64,000 nt of DNA from positions 6,157,826 through 6,221,825 of the forward strand of contig NC_064770.1 of NCBI RefSeq assembly GCF_011397635.1, written 5' to 3'. The notes below the pieces were generated by a model that did no database searches, was not told where the DNA came from, and worked only from the letters and a program-made list of their open reading frames with translations. The translations under genes were made by a program, and so were the position numbers. Positions 25,001 through 37,119 of this stretch are shown here, one piece after another (position 1 is the first letter of the stretch; each line of letters begins with the position of its first letter). The DNA is from Epinephelus fuscoguttatus (lineage: Eukaryota > Chordata > Actinopteri > Perciformes > Serranidae).

Positions 25001-28000
25001 CAGCTAATGTTGTTCTAGTGAGACGATAGCATAGAGAGATGCCCATCCAGGCAGGTAATTTTACATCTTTTTTTTTTTTTTTTTTCCCTCTCCCCTTCCC
25101 TCATAAGGGCATTGTCTATGTACGGTATGTGCTCTGTCTGTTGACCCCTTTTTTCTCTGAAAACAACAGTATTGCCACACTGCTGATTTATTCCTGAGTA
25201 AATATCGTTATCCTCATTGTCTTTCTCCTGGCTTCTTGGCATCTTGGCATCTGGCTGCCGCTGTTTTACAGTGACACAACTATTAAAATAAAATTGTATC
25301 TTAAATATGACGATATAGATTGATTTTTTCACTTTGCATCAACAATACTGGAGCATTGATCAAAGAATTGGTATATTGATCCAGATCGATTGATCGTTAC
25401 ACCCCTACCTACAATGTGTTGTTTTTGCTAAAATCTTACTTTAAAATAATAATTCTCCATTGAAAGTTGCATTTGATTTTACAGCCTATTTTGTTTGTTG
25501 AAGCCCACATAGCAGATAATTTCTTGGAACTATTTTTGGCTGAACCGTACCTACCAATCATATTACTGTGCAAGAGGAAGTGTGTATCTAGTCATGTTAG
25601 TAAGCTAACACTTAGACTGATATTGTGGCCAAAATATGTTTTGTTGCTGACCTCTTCACAGCAGTACATTCTCCAAACTGGGGGTGTGCCTACTGCCATC
25701 TACTGTATGTAATATACTGACTATAGACAAGTACCCCATACAACCATCCATCCTTCTATTTTTATCCACTTATCCGGGGCCAGGTCACGGAGGCAGGCCA
25801 AGCAACTCATTTCGGCCGCTTGTATCCGTGATCTCATTCTTTTGGTCACTACCCAAAGCTCATGGCCATAGGTGAAGGTTGGGACATAGATGAACCAGTA
25901 AATTGAAAGCTTTGCCTTCCAGCTTGGCTCCCTCTTCACCATGATGATCTGCTGTAGTGCCTGCATCCCCGCAGATGCTGCGCCAAACCACCTATCATGG
26001 TCACGGTGTGTTGAAGCCAACAGAACCACATCATCTGTAAAAAGCAGAGATGCAATTCTGAAATCCCCAAACTGGATCCTTTCCTCCCCCTGGCTGCGCC
26101 TCAAGATCCTGTCCATGAAGGACACACCAGGCCAACACCCACTGAGAACATGTTTGACTTTACACTGAGTTCGTGGATGCAGCTCTTATTTTGGTCATAC
26201 AGGGACCCCTTTTTTGAAAATGGACCGAATTTTTTGAAAATCCGGACTATCCTTTTAACATGAATATTGGGTATCCATAGAAATGCTGATGTCTGATGTC
26301 TAATATGTCTGGCTTGCCTTCTTGTCTTGGCTGTAAATATAAAATGTTAATTTTTTTATGCAAATTGTACTTAATTCTGCCTTACTCATCCTTCTCACAG
26401 TGCCACCGTTCTCTTGTCTTTATTCATCCATCAGATTCAGGATGCCAGGAACCATGTGAACCAGGCCCTACAGCTCCTGAGCAGCCGTGATGAGAGCTAC
26501 CACTTCAAGACAGGGGCTGAGGTTAATAAGGTAGGTCCTGTCTCTTCATGGCATCCATGCCCTGTTCCTTTTAGTACAGAGCTGAACATGGATGTCATCG
26601 CAGTAGCTTACTGTGTCATTGATACCAGCTTCATGTTTCTATTTCTGGCGTAGCTCATGGATGCAGTGATGCTCCAGCTGACAAGAGCACGAAACCGCCT
26701 CACTACGCCGGCCTCCATGACGCTGCCCGAGCTGGCCACCAGTGGTCTGATGGTACAGGACATAGGATGCACACACTGCTTTAACACATTGCTTTAGGAT
26801 ACACACACTGCTTTAACACACTGAGGACCAGAGTATGACTAACAATGGATCTTTGAGGCAGAAAGTGTTCTGATAAAATCTGATAATGAAGTAGATACCA
26901 GCCAATATTTTTGACAAAGTTGTTACAAAAACAAACATATTTGATAAGAATTTCTGGTTACTGAAGAAGTTGACTTTGGGGTTTCCTATCCAGCCACAAG
27001 TGGGTGTGAAAGAGGTTGTTGATTACAATCGACATCATCAGAACCATTAATGATGTAGCCAATTTTACGTCATATGAGATGAAACAGTGATAATAATTAT
27101 CTGTGGGAAAGTTATGCTTCAGGGACAGCAAAAAGTCCTATTTATCAAAGTGAAATGTAAACTTAAGTCTATAATTTTACAACAGAGAAGACTAGAAATA
27201 ATTTCCAAATCTTAAAAGTAAGCCAAGGCTAAATATTTGTATAGGTATTACGAAATATGTGTAAAGAAGGGATGCACCGATGTGGACTTTTTTAACCGGT
27301 AATTTCACATTTTTTTGAATTTTAAAAAGAAGTTTATAATCTGTAGTTTATGTACACCTGAGGGTAAGAAAGGCTGAGATGTAGTGAGAAAGTATGGATG
27401 ATTTAATATTCCATAGTCCCGACCTAACCAAATCAAACCAACATCACCATCACTAACACAACAAACACAAAGAACAGTTGTGACTCTTCCATATCTGCCA
27501 ACATTAGGCTGTGAAAAAGAGGGAGGTTTTCTGGGGTATTGTCAAATGGCCTACCCCCAACGCCCCCGCCCCATATAACCCTACACTACAGGTGAATATA
27601 AAAAATACAAGGATGTGAAAGCAAAATTACTTTTAATCAGTATTAAATGTATAGTTAATGGTAAGAGAGAGGGAAATGATGAAGCCCAGTGTTACTGTGT
27701 AATTCTCTGGTGTATCAGTGAAGTGTATAAACTACACTGCAGAGTGAAGTCTCCACTAACAGAGACAAACAGAGGCAGCTGACTCATATGAATGGGTTGG
27801 CATCGGCAAGTCCGCGTTACATCTGATGTATGAAAAGTTTAGATTGTCATGCTGCATTTTTATAAATTCTATCCAGGTGCTGTCTCACCGTCCCTGGGTA
27901 GAATAGCCCATAGCTACCAAATAGAATGGCGATGCACGATTGATTCACCTCACACATTAACACTTAATTCAGACGAACAAGTAGCTGTGTCTCTCACACA

Positions 28001-31000
28001 CACACACACACACACACAGCTAGAGAGAGTGATGGGCTCCAGACTGGGTTGCCAGGTAAGGATATAAATAAGTGTAGTATCACATGGCGGTTATTAATAA
28101 GTTTAACAACAGAGTCGAGCCTTTTAAAACCTTGGTGTTGGATGTAAGCTGCTGCTGCTAATTAGCCTGTGCTAACACTCTGGAGACGGTCCTTCAGAGC
28201 TGTGTCTAACCTGTTTAACAGCTGCAGGAAGTTTGTTGAGCTGGTGGGATGTCGTGCAGTCAGAGATTAGACCCTTGGCACAATCTTGTTGTCTTCCTCT
28301 GGAACTGTAAAGACGTCCACACTGCAACATGCTTTGCCCTTTAGACAGAGTGCTGCAGTTGTTGTTCTTATTCTTCTCTGTGTTTATTGGCAGCTTGCAA
28401 ACCAGGTTTAAAGGTACATGTACCACCACCCACTATGTCGAGTGCATAGATGCTGCCCTTGTTAAGTCAATTTGTTTTTACTTGTCACTCAGGACTTTTG
28501 TCCACAGATCATTTTTTCCAGTGATTGCTCAGTGGTCAGGGTATTAACAGGTTGTGAACTGTTTCCACTGTGAAAAAGTGAACAAACTTCATAAAAACCC
28601 TTGCTTTCTCAAAATCCAGCTTCGAAGTACAGGCCTCTGATTACCCAACATCAGTGTTGGACCTAGCCGATGCTCTAGTGTCTGAATGGGAGCGAGTCCC
28701 TGCAGCCAGGTTCTAACATCTGGGAGAAAGGCTGAAACCAGAAGAGTGTACTGCAGCAGTTTAAAGGGAAACTTTGCTTATTTCCAACCAGGTCTGTGTC
28801 ACCAAGGTGTGGGGAGTGAGTGCAGATGCACAAACTCCCCGCCTGTCCACCTGTCAAATTCCTCCAAGTGACGGAAACTTGTCATTGATGAAATGATGCA
28901 CTTCGAGTTGTCAGTCACATGTTTGCTCATGGCAGGGGCAGCGCTGCAGGCACGGAGGAAGGCCAAATACTGTTCATCTGCGCACATTCCCACACCTCTG
29001 TGACACAGGCCTGGTTGAAAATTGGCAAGGTTTCCCTTTGATGCTTATTAATCACATGTTCACCTGTCACACATGGGTGAAACATTAGCTTGTCCATATA
29101 GTTTTAGTGAGGGGAACAATTTATAGTTGAAAAATAAACTCGTCAGTGCACTCTGGACAAAGTACATCACACACAAAGACAACGTGGGTTAATTTATCAT
29201 GAGGTCTGAGTGTTATTCCATGTTCCTCTTCCTTCTCTGTTTACTCTCTCTGTTTGTCTCCTTCCATCCCCAGAAAATGTTCACTCCTCCCATGCCTGGG
29301 GATGTGATGGTGAACTTCTACATCAACCTAAGCAAACTGTGCCTGACTGTCTACCAGCTTCATGTGTTGCCTCCCAACACCACCAAGGTTAGAAGCTGTG
29401 GCTCTGCAACAGTGTCTGAAGCCTCACACAGCATCATGTGACTGATGTGTCATGTTCTATCTCTCATCTTCTTCAGAATTTCAAACCAGCTGGAAGCTCA
29501 GTGTTACACAACCCTGGAGCCATGTTGTAAGTCTTCTTTCTTTCTTTCCCTCCTTCTCTCCTTCCATAGTCACAGACTACAGATTTAAGTTAATCATACA
29601 CAGTGAACACATTAAAAATATCAATATATAGTTAATGAAAAGAAATGAAGAAATACAGTGGCATGCAAAAGTTTGTGCCCTCCCAGTCAAAATTTCGTTT
29701 ACTGCTTGTAGTTAGGTAAGTCGGAGATTAACTTACCTTCAAAAGGCACAAAGACACATTTCATCAATATTTTAAGCAAGATTACTTATTAATTTAAAGA
29801 TTTTACAGTTTCAAAATAACCAAAAAGGAAAAGGGCCAGAAGCAAAAGTTTGGGCACCATGCATGGTAGTGCCCCCTGTGGCAAGTATCACAGCTTCTTG
29901 TAAGCAGCTAAGAGTCTTTCAGTTCTTGTTTGGGGGATTTTCACCCATTCTTCCTGCAAAAGGCTGATAGTTCTGTGAGATTCTTGGGCCGTCGTGCATG
30001 CACTGCTCTTTTGAGGTCTATCCACAGATTTTTAATAATGTTTAGTTCGGGGTACTGTGAGGGCCATGGCAAAACCTTCAGCTTGCTCCTCTTGAGGTAG
30101 TCCATTGTGGACTTCAAGGTGTGTTTAGAATCATTGTCCTGTTGTAGAAGCCATCCTCTCTTAATCTTCAGCATTTTTACAGATGGTGTGATGGAATTTA
30201 ACTGAATCCATTCTTCCCTCTACCTGTGAAATATTTCCCGTGCCACTGGCTGCAACACAAGTCCAAAGCATGATCCATCCAACCCCGTGTTTAACAGTTG
30301 GACAGGCATTTTTTTTATGAAATCCTTTTTTTCTCCAAACATACCTTTGCTCATTGTGTCTAAAAAGTTATATTTTAACTTCATCAGTCCACAGGACTGG
30401 ATGAAACAGCGAGCTGAAAACACTTTGCTACCTGCACTGAATCCATTCTGTCCTCTACCCATGAAATGTTCCCCATGCCACTGACTGCGACACAAGCTCA
30501 AATAACTACCACCATGTTTAACATTTGAACAGGTGTTAATGAAATTCTGCACCCTTTTTTTCTCCAAACATACCTTTGTTCATTGCGTCCAGAAAGTTAT
30601 ATTTTAACTTCATCAGTCCACAGGACTTGTTTCCAAAAAGCATACGACTTGTTTAAATGTTCCTTTGCAAAGTTGTGACGCTGAATTTTGTGGTGAGGAC
30701 ACAGGAAAGGTTTTCTTCTGATGACTCTTTCATGAAGGTCATATTTGTAGAGGTATTGCTGCACAGTAAAACAGTGCACCACCACTCCAGAGTATGATAA
30801 ATCTTCCTGCAGGTCTTTTGCAGTCAAATAGAGGTTTTCATCTGCCTTTCCAGAAATCCTACGAGCAGTTCTCTCAGAAAGTTTCCTTGATCTTCTAGAC
30901 TTCAGATTGACCTCTGCAGTTTCTATTAGCTCCCATTTCCTAATGACATTACAAACTGATGAAACAGCGAGCTGAAAACACTTTGCTACCTGCATATAGT

Positions 31001-33376
31001 TTTCTCCTGCTTTGTGGGCATCAGTTATTTTAGTTTTCAGAGTGCTAGGCAGCTGTTTAGAGGAGCCCATGGCTGCTGATTGTTGGGACAAGGTTTCATG
31101 AGTCAGAGTAGTTATAAAGCTTTGAAATTTGCATCACCTGGCCTTTCCTAATGATGACTGCGAACAAGCCATAGCCCTAACAAGCTAATTATGGTCTGAG
31201 ACCCAGGTAAACGTTGTCTGAGAGCTCAAATGTCTTGGGGTGCCCAAACTTTTGCATGGTGCTCCTTCCCTTTTTTTGATTCTAAAATTGTACAAAACAA
31301 AAATAATACACTAATCGTTTTAAAATGTTGAAAACTCAGTTTATCTTTAATAAAATTTATCTTTATTAACTATAACTTAGGGTTAGTAACAGTAAGCACA
31401 ATTTTGCCAATTATGCCACTTGCAGGGCTCTATCAGGCACTGTACCACATTTAGCCAGTGTATCTTTAAGGTTCCTTTAATCTTTGCTGTCTGCTGTGAA
31501 CACTTTTCCTTCCACAGCGAGCTCAACAACAACCGCTTTGAGGTGAGCCACGTTCACAAGGTGGAGTGTGTGGTGCCTTGGCTCAATGATACGCTGGTAT
31601 TCTTCACCATCTCACTGCAGCTCTGTCAGCAGCTCAAGGACAAGGTGGGTGTCTCTCTTGGAAGATGACTCTGAACATACATTTTTTAACTTGATGAATC
31701 CTAAAGTAACACAACTTGTTGCCCTAATCAGTAGTTTTATATTAACTAAAGAGTTGTGAAAGTGAATTAGGGGCTCTTGAAACGACATTTAGTTATATTT
31801 ATAATATAATCCTGTTCTTAATTTATACTTTTTTAAATAATATTCTTTAAAGGGCCAGTGTGTAATATTTGGCATGGTTTATTGTCAATCTGAATCTGAA
31901 TCTGAATATTCTACCCATTAATATGTTTATATAAGTGTATAATCGCTATAAAATAAAATTCGTTTTCGTAGCCTTATAATTATGCTTTTATATATGTATA
32001 TATATACAGTACAGGCCAAAAGTTTGGACACACCTTCTCATTCAATGCGTTTTCTTTATTTTCATGACTATTTACATTGTAGATTCTCACTGAAGGCATT
32101 AAAACTATGAATGAACACATGTGGAGTTATGTACTTAACAAAAAAAGGTGAAATAACTGAAAACATGTTTTATATTCTAGTTTCTTCAAAATAGCCATCC
32201 TTTGCTCTGATTACTGCTTTGCACACTCTTGGCATTCTCTCCATGAGCTTCAAGAGGTAGTCACCTGAAATGGTTTCCACTTCACAGGTGTGCCTTATCA
32301 GGGTTAATTAGTGGAATTTCTTGCTTTATCAATGGGGTTGGGACCATCAGTTGTGTTGTGCAGAAGTCAGGTAATACACAGCCGACAGCCCTATTGGACA
32401 ACTGTTAAAATTCATATTATGGCAAGAACCAATCAGTTAACTAAAGAAAACGAGTGGCCATCATTACTTTAAGAAATGAAGGTCAGTCAGTCCGGAAAAT
32501 TGCAAAAACATTAAATGTGTCCCCAAGTGGAGTCGCAAAAACCATCAAGCGCTACAACGAAACTGGCACACATGAGGACCGACCCAGGAAAGGAAGACCA
32601 AGAGTCACCTCTGCTTCTGAGGATAAGTTCATCCGAGTCACCAGCCTCAGAAATGGCAAGTTAACAGCAGCTCAGATCAGAGACCAGATGAATGCCACAC
32701 AGAGTTCTAGCAGCAGACCCATCTCTAGAACAACTGTTAAGCGGAGACTGCGCGAATCAGGCCTTCATGGTCAAATAGCTGCTAGGAAACAACTGCTAAG
32801 GAGAGGCAACAAGCAGAAGAGATTTGTTTGGGCCAAGAAACACAAGGAATGGACATTAGACCAGTGGAAATCTGTGCTTTGGTCTGATGAGTCCAAATTT
32901 GAGATCTTTGGTTCCAACCGCCGTGTCTTTGTGAGACGCAGAAAAGGTGAGCGGATGGATTCCACATGCCTGGTTCCCACTGTGAAGCATGGAGGAGGAG
33001 GTGTGATGGTGTGGGGGTGTTTTGCTGGTGACACTGTTGGGGATTTATTCAAAATTGAAGGCACACTGAACCAGCATGGCTACCACAGCATCCTGCAGCG
33101 ACATGCCATCCCATCCGGTTTGCGTTTAGTTGGACGATCATTTATTTTCAACAGGACAATGACCCCAAACACACCTCCAGGCTGTGTAAGGGCTATTTGA
33201 CCAAGAAGGAGAGTGATGGAGTGCTGCGGCAGATGACCTGGCCTCCACAGTCACCGGACCTGAACCCAATCGAGATGGTTTGGGGTGAGCTGGACCGCAG
33301 AGTGAAGGCAAAGGGGCCAACAAGTGCTAAACACCTCTGGAAACTCCTTCAAGACTGTTGGACTGTTGGAGTTATG

Positions 33377-33449
<73 letters not shown>

Positions 33450-33502
33450 GTATATATGTGTATATGTATATACATATATATATATATATATGTATATATG
33501 TG

Positions 33503-33555
<53 letters not shown>

Positions 33556-36500
33556 ATATATAGCAAGGGCCTTGCTTTAGAGAGGTCGCCATCTTGCGTC
33601 GCCATGTATGTACGGCAGACCGAGCGGACAATCCAGCCAGCCAGAGAACGCATTTCAAGTGTATAAATAAACCAATGAAGACAGTGGGAGGAAGGAGGAG
33701 GAAACAGCAGAGAGTGTTAGTAGTTCGTCGATAGAGAGTAGTGAAAGGGTTTTTTTTGTTATAAAGTTTGCGAATGGACCACACTTACCACGCAACAGGA
33801 GAGAATGAACCCGAACCGTCATCTGCGAGGAAAAGAAGACGCAACTTCACTCCTTGTGATGCACTCTCTGCGGCGCTTTCCCTCCTGATGATATATCTCC
33901 CCAGCGATGGTAGCACTGAATCCCATTCTGTGCAGCAAAATGGGAGTGGAGGATTCAGCCTCTCTTCTCGCCCGCTCAGCATCCAAGTTCCTCGTCTGTA
34001 TGCTCCGGCTCAAACAGGTATGGCTCTGGGTCTGTGTCCGCTACAAGAAACTCTTCAAAATCGCGTTCAGAGTCGTCCATTGCAGCTACTATAGTCCGGA
34101 GATATTGCTAGGCTAAATAAACAGCTGAGCTGTTTATAGGCTACGCTGTCAGTCAGTGTGCGGGCTGGAGATTGGTGGAGCAGAGAGGGGAGGGGGTACC
34201 TGCTAGGTATTGTAAACGAGCATGTGTGTATGGAGTGTGTGTGTTACGCTAGAAGAGTCAGAGTTTGGGACGGAGTCTTTTACCCCCTGGAGTGTTACCG
34301 GAGTTTTTGGAGTGCTTAAATAAACTGGCCTTTTTCCCGAGTGCTACTCTGGTCTCCTGCTTGTGAGTGATTCATTACAATATCGTAACATGGATTAAAT
34401 TTCTAAATAAACATTCACCTCGTCGCTAGATAGACCTACTCCTGAAAAACTCGTGTCTGCGCAAGGCTTTTTGTCCCTATGAGGCCACCGTCATTTACTC
34501 GACGGGAGGGGTGAGCGAGTGAGCCCTGCAATCTAGAATTTGACCACTGATGTCACTGTTTTCAACGGTTTTCAACCCATTTTACACGGTGGCCCTTTAA
34601 AAGCAATTCTTTAGTAATGAAAAACAACCTATAAGAGTATCAATGAAGAAACAAACTGATAAGGAGTATTGATGAGAGTAGTGGTATCGATTAAATCCTA
34701 ACGATATCCATCCTGAAAAAGATGTGCATTTATGCCCCAGTGTAACTTTGTGACTTGCATTAGGTGGTAGTAAGTCAGTAGTAAGTAATCTTAAGTGTAA
34801 CCCAGGTTATTTTCTATAGTTACAAATTACAATTGTCCCTTAAATGTCCCTCACATGTAGACTGTATGCAATTTACTGATGTCAAACATCTCATGTGCAG
34901 GCAACTGCTGCTGGTTGTGATAGATGGATGTTGTGTCCAGCAACTCCACAATTTAGCCCATAACAACACTACTCATGGCTACTCATTAAATCAAATCAAA
35001 GAATACATTTATTATCAGTCAGAGCACACTTATGAGAGCGCAGCACTAGCAGAGCGCTACATATTTTTTTAAACTTATGTATGATTCTCTGTCAAAATCT
35101 TGCATGTCATGTTGTCATGAAAGGCTCAATAGCTGCTGAACTATATTAGGATTAGTATTACAGTTAGTGACTGATTCATTTCACTGAGGCGTCCACAGTT
35201 GGGTTGGAACATAAATGATACGAAAAATAAAGAAATGGATGAGAATTAGAATTAGAATAGATAGAAATTAGAGAATACTATATGCAAACGCTTTATTGTA
35301 TATTGGCTGCCACCTGTTGAAGCGAACCCAAAAATTTAGGTCAAGCCAAGCACCCAAAGAGCACCTGAGCGGACACCATCACCTTCTAGCGGTGTATGCT
35401 GTAACCCTCTAACATTGCAGCTCCAGGTACACAGTGCATGTGTCATATCCCATAGTTCTCATGGGATCAGAGAGCATGTCTAAGCCTTCATTGAATAGCC
35501 TTGGTTGTGTGTGGCACATGCACCCCCTACATCACTAATGTTACTGCTACATGGAGCAAACATGTGCAGAAGTAATACATAGTAGTTCCAACCAGAGAGC
35601 AACAATCAGATCAATGTTTACATGGTTATTAATTACCAGTATTTTCCTATTGAACAGATTATCAAAGGTTTATGCCACCACTCAACCTGATTGAAAATTC
35701 CTTCATGAGGCATTTTTATTCTGATTGGACTGTTATTCTGTATATCATTTAAATGCGATATACTATGTTTTTAAGAGCAATACACACATTTTTAAGTCCA
35801 AAGTCCATCCTTTTTATGCATATCTATCCTTTTTATAGTATTTCTTTTAATTTCATATTTATTAAATGAGTGTTTGTCGTCTGTCTTTAATTTGTCTTAT
35901 TACTTGCATTAATTGCACTGACCAGAAGTGGCACTCCTGGAGTGTACTTGTAAAATGACAGTAACATACAATAATATTCCTAAAGATTCTTAGCCACATA
36001 TTTTCCCAAGAGTTGGTGGAGACCAAAGAAGAGAGTGAATACTAGACTTAGATTCATCAGGTGAACACTAACAGCATTTTAAAGAAATACTACTGGTTAG
36101 GGATGGGGAAAACATCGATACAGCATAGTTTTGCTATATTTTTGTGTGGCAATATCGTATCGTCACACAGTGCCAAGTATAGATTTTTTATTATGTAAAT
36201 TACTGTTATGGCAAAAACAGATTAAACCTTGGGTAGCCTGCTTTTTCAGTCCACTAGATACATTTTGCAAACAAAATGGCTAAAGTAAGATGAACAGACT
36301 TAAAACTTTATCTTATTAAATAAAAGAGATAATGACAAAGTTTTCCTTTGAGGACACACTTAACAGTTGAAAAAAAGGAAATGTATTGCAATACATTTTA
36401 TCGCAATATTCAGCATATCACAACATATTTAAGATCGCAGTAATATTGTATTGTGACTTAAGTATCATGATACCGTATTGTGGATCCTCTGGTAATTTCC

Positions 36501-36911
36501 ACCCCTATTATTGGTACTGTATGACTTAAACAGGTGACTTTATAAGGTGATAATATGTCAGCTTGTTTTGCTGCCTCTAAGTGGCCAAAAAAATCAGTTA
36601 ATGCAGCTTCAGGATCGCTCTCCATTACAGTTCTTAGATATTTGATTCTGTTGCTGATGTCCAGGGATCTGCTGACTGTCAAAGCTTCTGTCTGACGTAG
36701 AAATGGCTACTGAGGAAGTGACTATTTGAGGGCTACCATTAGATTGAAAAGTAGTATATGAGTAGACAGGTGTATTCAAGCTTTGACCATTTGATTGTTA
36801 GATAATTAACTTTGCATGTGTAATCGTGTATAAATCTAACTAAGCCTCCCTGTCATTCCATCTCCACAGATATCGGTCTTCTCCAGTTTCTGGAACTACA
36901 GACCTTTCTAA
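16008..36911 (+). CDS. rogdi: rogdi, V-ATPase assembly (RAVE) factor, complete
   Basis: Eleven exons: 16008-16082, 18099-18170, 21452-21534, 23877-23931, 24038-24118, 26435-26530, 26654-26752, 29274-29387, 29477-29526, 31518-31644 and 36870-36911 (TAA at 36909). All phases join without a stop. The product is 297 residues from the first ATG (16008) or 284 from the in-frame ATG at 16047 ([12 protein letters not shown]). Human ROGDI is 287, so 16047 is preferred, though both ATGs have A at -3. Typical ROGDI segments are seen: [66 protein letters not shown] and the end [17 protein letters not shown] is the metazoan counterpart of yeast Rav2 and works with DMXL and WDR7 proteins in assembling the vacuolar proton pump; loss in human causes Kohlschutter-Tonz syndrome. 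The introns hold most of the repeats listed between 16.5 and 36 kb. Confidence 0.96.
16577..16706 (+). repeat. TGATCA-rich minisatellite in rogdi intron 1
   Basis: An array of imperfect units built on CATGATCACTGTGACGATCAAA, about 19 to 38 bases apart, with repeated GATCACTGTG and palindromic TGATCA cores. A detached unit lies at 17043-17075 (AATCAAACATGATCACTGTG). It is non-coding. Confidence 0.75.
16715..16810 (+). repeat. MITE family C, right-end fragment
   Basis: CCTGCTTTTCCAAACTGGGG, then CATCTAATGCATGTAATACA and ACAACCCCACTTTAAAAAAT match the right arm of the complete element at 60008-60862. The rest of the element is missing. Confidence 0.6.
17440..17615 (+). repeat. MITE family C, right-end fragment
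   Basis: Contains AGCACTACATTGCTTAGCTT, CTTTTCCAAACTGGGGGTGT, TAATACAGTGACTATGGATA and CATACAATCCCACAGTTGAG, matching the right arm of the complete element at 60008-60862. Same orientation as the fragment at 16715. Confidence 0.65.
19314..19781. mobile_element. MITE with TCCCTTTTCCACC termini, nested
   Basis: Left end TCCCTTTTCCACCAAC and right end TTGGATGGAAAAGGGG are near-perfect inverted repeats, and TA stands on both outer sides (19312-19313, 19782-19783). It is non-coding, 468 bp, with GGTTCT/AGAACC words inside. It lies within the 18393-21292 element. Confidence 0.6.
19859..20950 (+). mobile_element. Decayed Tc1-like transposon
   Basis: Starts with the terminal motif GTGGCATGCAAAAGTTTGGG (also at 29656 and 45296), with a second internal direct copy at 20050. 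Transposase traces follow on the + strand: a stretch encoding TSPVD-like residues near 20410, ACATGGTGGTAGTTATTTG near 20522 and ACAATGATCCCAAATGCACC near 20687 (the catalytic DNDPK region). Stops and frameshifts disrupt every domain. The left half of the transposase gene is largely missing. It shares its family with the element at 29655-31262 on the other strand. Confidence 0.7.
21600..23607 (+). mobile_element. Tc1/mariner-like transposon, split by an insertion
   Basis: Left end ACAGGTACATCTCAAAAAAA and right end TTTTTTAAATGCAACTGTAC are diverged inverted repeats with flanking matching arms (ATAGAATAATGTGAAAAGG against CTTTCCATGATATTTTAAT). An N-terminal helix-turn-helix piece is readable ([19 protein letters not shown] near 21830) and a C-terminal transposase trace with CCTGACCTAAACCCTATAGA near 23123. 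Many stops break the frame. About 480 bp of GC-rich sequence (22262-22735) interrupts it. Lies in rogdi intron 3. Confidence 0.7.
22262..22735. mobile_element. GC-rich insert within the mariner-like element
   Basis: This segment breaks the transposase region and is much richer in GC and CpG than its host. Its edges, AGCCCTTTTTAGATAGGAA and TTTTTAAACTAAAAGGGTT, form an imperfect inverted repeat. It is non-coding; an independent MITE is the simplest reading, but boundaries are approximate. Confidence 0.4.
25490..25745 (+). repeat. MITE family C, right-end fragment
   Basis: TGGCCAAAATATGTTTTG, CAGTACATTCTCCAAACTGG and TACCCCATACAACC match the right arm of the 60008-60862 element. It is joined directly to the LINE fragment that follows. 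Confidence 0.6.
25743..26130 (-). mobile_element. Rex3/RTE-like LINE fragment with reverse transcriptase core trace
   Basis: The minus strand encodes part of a non-LTR reverse transcriptase: [29 protein letters not shown] (the catalytic F/YADD box, here FTDD), then [20 protein letters not shown] and [14 protein letters not shown]. Segments normally between these are missing, so it carries at least one internal deletion besides 5' truncation. It ends in a short GGAT-type tail at its lower-coordinate end, as the copy at 13359 does. FTDD replaces the usual alanine, consistent with decay. Confidence 0.7.
27994..28018. repeat. (AC)n microsatellite
   Basis: About 12 AC units in a rogdi intron. Confidence 0.9.
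29655..31262 (-). mobile_element. Tc1-like transposon, inactive, with internal duplication
   Basis: The transposase is on the minus strand. 31091-30597 encodes the N-terminal paired-type DNA-binding part ([20 protein letters not shown]) and runs to the first catalytic aspartate region (VLWTDEVKI). 30567-30220 covers the middle, and 30174-29941 the C-terminal part with the second aspartate box (QQDNDSKHT); the glutamate motif NPIENLW is altered to NIIKNLW, so the last catalytic residue is lost. Terminal motifs GTGGCATGCAAAAGTTTG (29656) and GGGTGCCCAAACTTTTGCAT (31237) are inverted, with an inner direct copy at 29850, an IR/DR-like layout. Frames are broken between the three parts, and 30207-30400 and 30439-30635 are duplicate segments. 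Confidence 0.8.
32006..33361 (+). mobile_element. Tc1-like transposon, nearly intact transposase with frameshifts
   Basis: Starts ACAGTACAGGCCAAAAGTTT. The transposase begins at an ATG (32419), shifts frame near 32450, then reads open from 32454 to 33200: helix-turn-helix ([20 protein letters not shown]), [17 protein letters not shown], first catalytic aspartate in [13 protein letters not shown], and [14 protein letters not shown]. One base is missing just before the second aspartate box near 33150, after which the remaining frame (33197 on) carries [19 protein letters not shown] with the catalytic glutamate. Only two small frameshifts separate it from a full-length frame. The right terminal repeat is missing; the copy ends at ACTGTTGG next to a TA tract. 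Confidence 0.85.
33371..33562. repeat. (TA)n-rich microsatellite
   Basis: About 190 bp of TATA with interspersed TATG and TACA units. It starts exactly where the Tc1-like copy loses its right end. The long IYIYIY open frames read here are meaningless. Confidence 0.95.
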
Positions 36912-37091
36912 TCCTGTCCATTGTCTGGAGACCAGTCAGACCCAAACTAACCACACAAGTGTAAGGGACATCCTAGGAAGGTTTTTATTTTTATATATAA
37001 TTATATTTATCATCCAGTCCTTCAGTTTCAAGTATTGCATGGTTAGCTGAAGGAGCCAATCAAACCCCAACAGATAACAATATTCCCAGCT

Positions 37092-37119
37092 GACTGACTG
37101 ACTGACTGACTGACTGATG
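37092..37119. repeat. (ACTG)n microsatellite
   Basis: About six or seven tandem GACT/ACTG units just downstream of the rogdi stop codon. Confidence 0.85.

Larger units (their letters stand above)
31846..34601. mobile_element. TIR element family B (TTTAAAGGGCCA), interrupted
   Basis: TTTAAAGGGCCAGTGTGTAA at 31846 is mirrored by TTTACACGGTGGCCCTTTAA at 34581-34600. The ends match a teleost repeat I recall, which also has a copy at 14580-15157. Inserted inside are a Tc1-like transposon (32006-33361) and a long TA tract (33371-33562). A further unplaced block (about 33660-34380) contains an AATAAA and a terminal CTGGTCTCCTGCTTGTGAG that look like the end of an LTR. Lies in the last rogdi intron. 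Confidence 0.6.

Noticed and set aside
32454..33200. 248-codon open frame taken as a host gene
   Set aside because: It is a Tc1 transposase with helix-turn-helix and DDE boxes, flanked by a terminal repeat.
33197..33784. Long IYIYIY open frames on both strands
   Set aside because: They are translations of the TA microsatellite and have no coding meaning.
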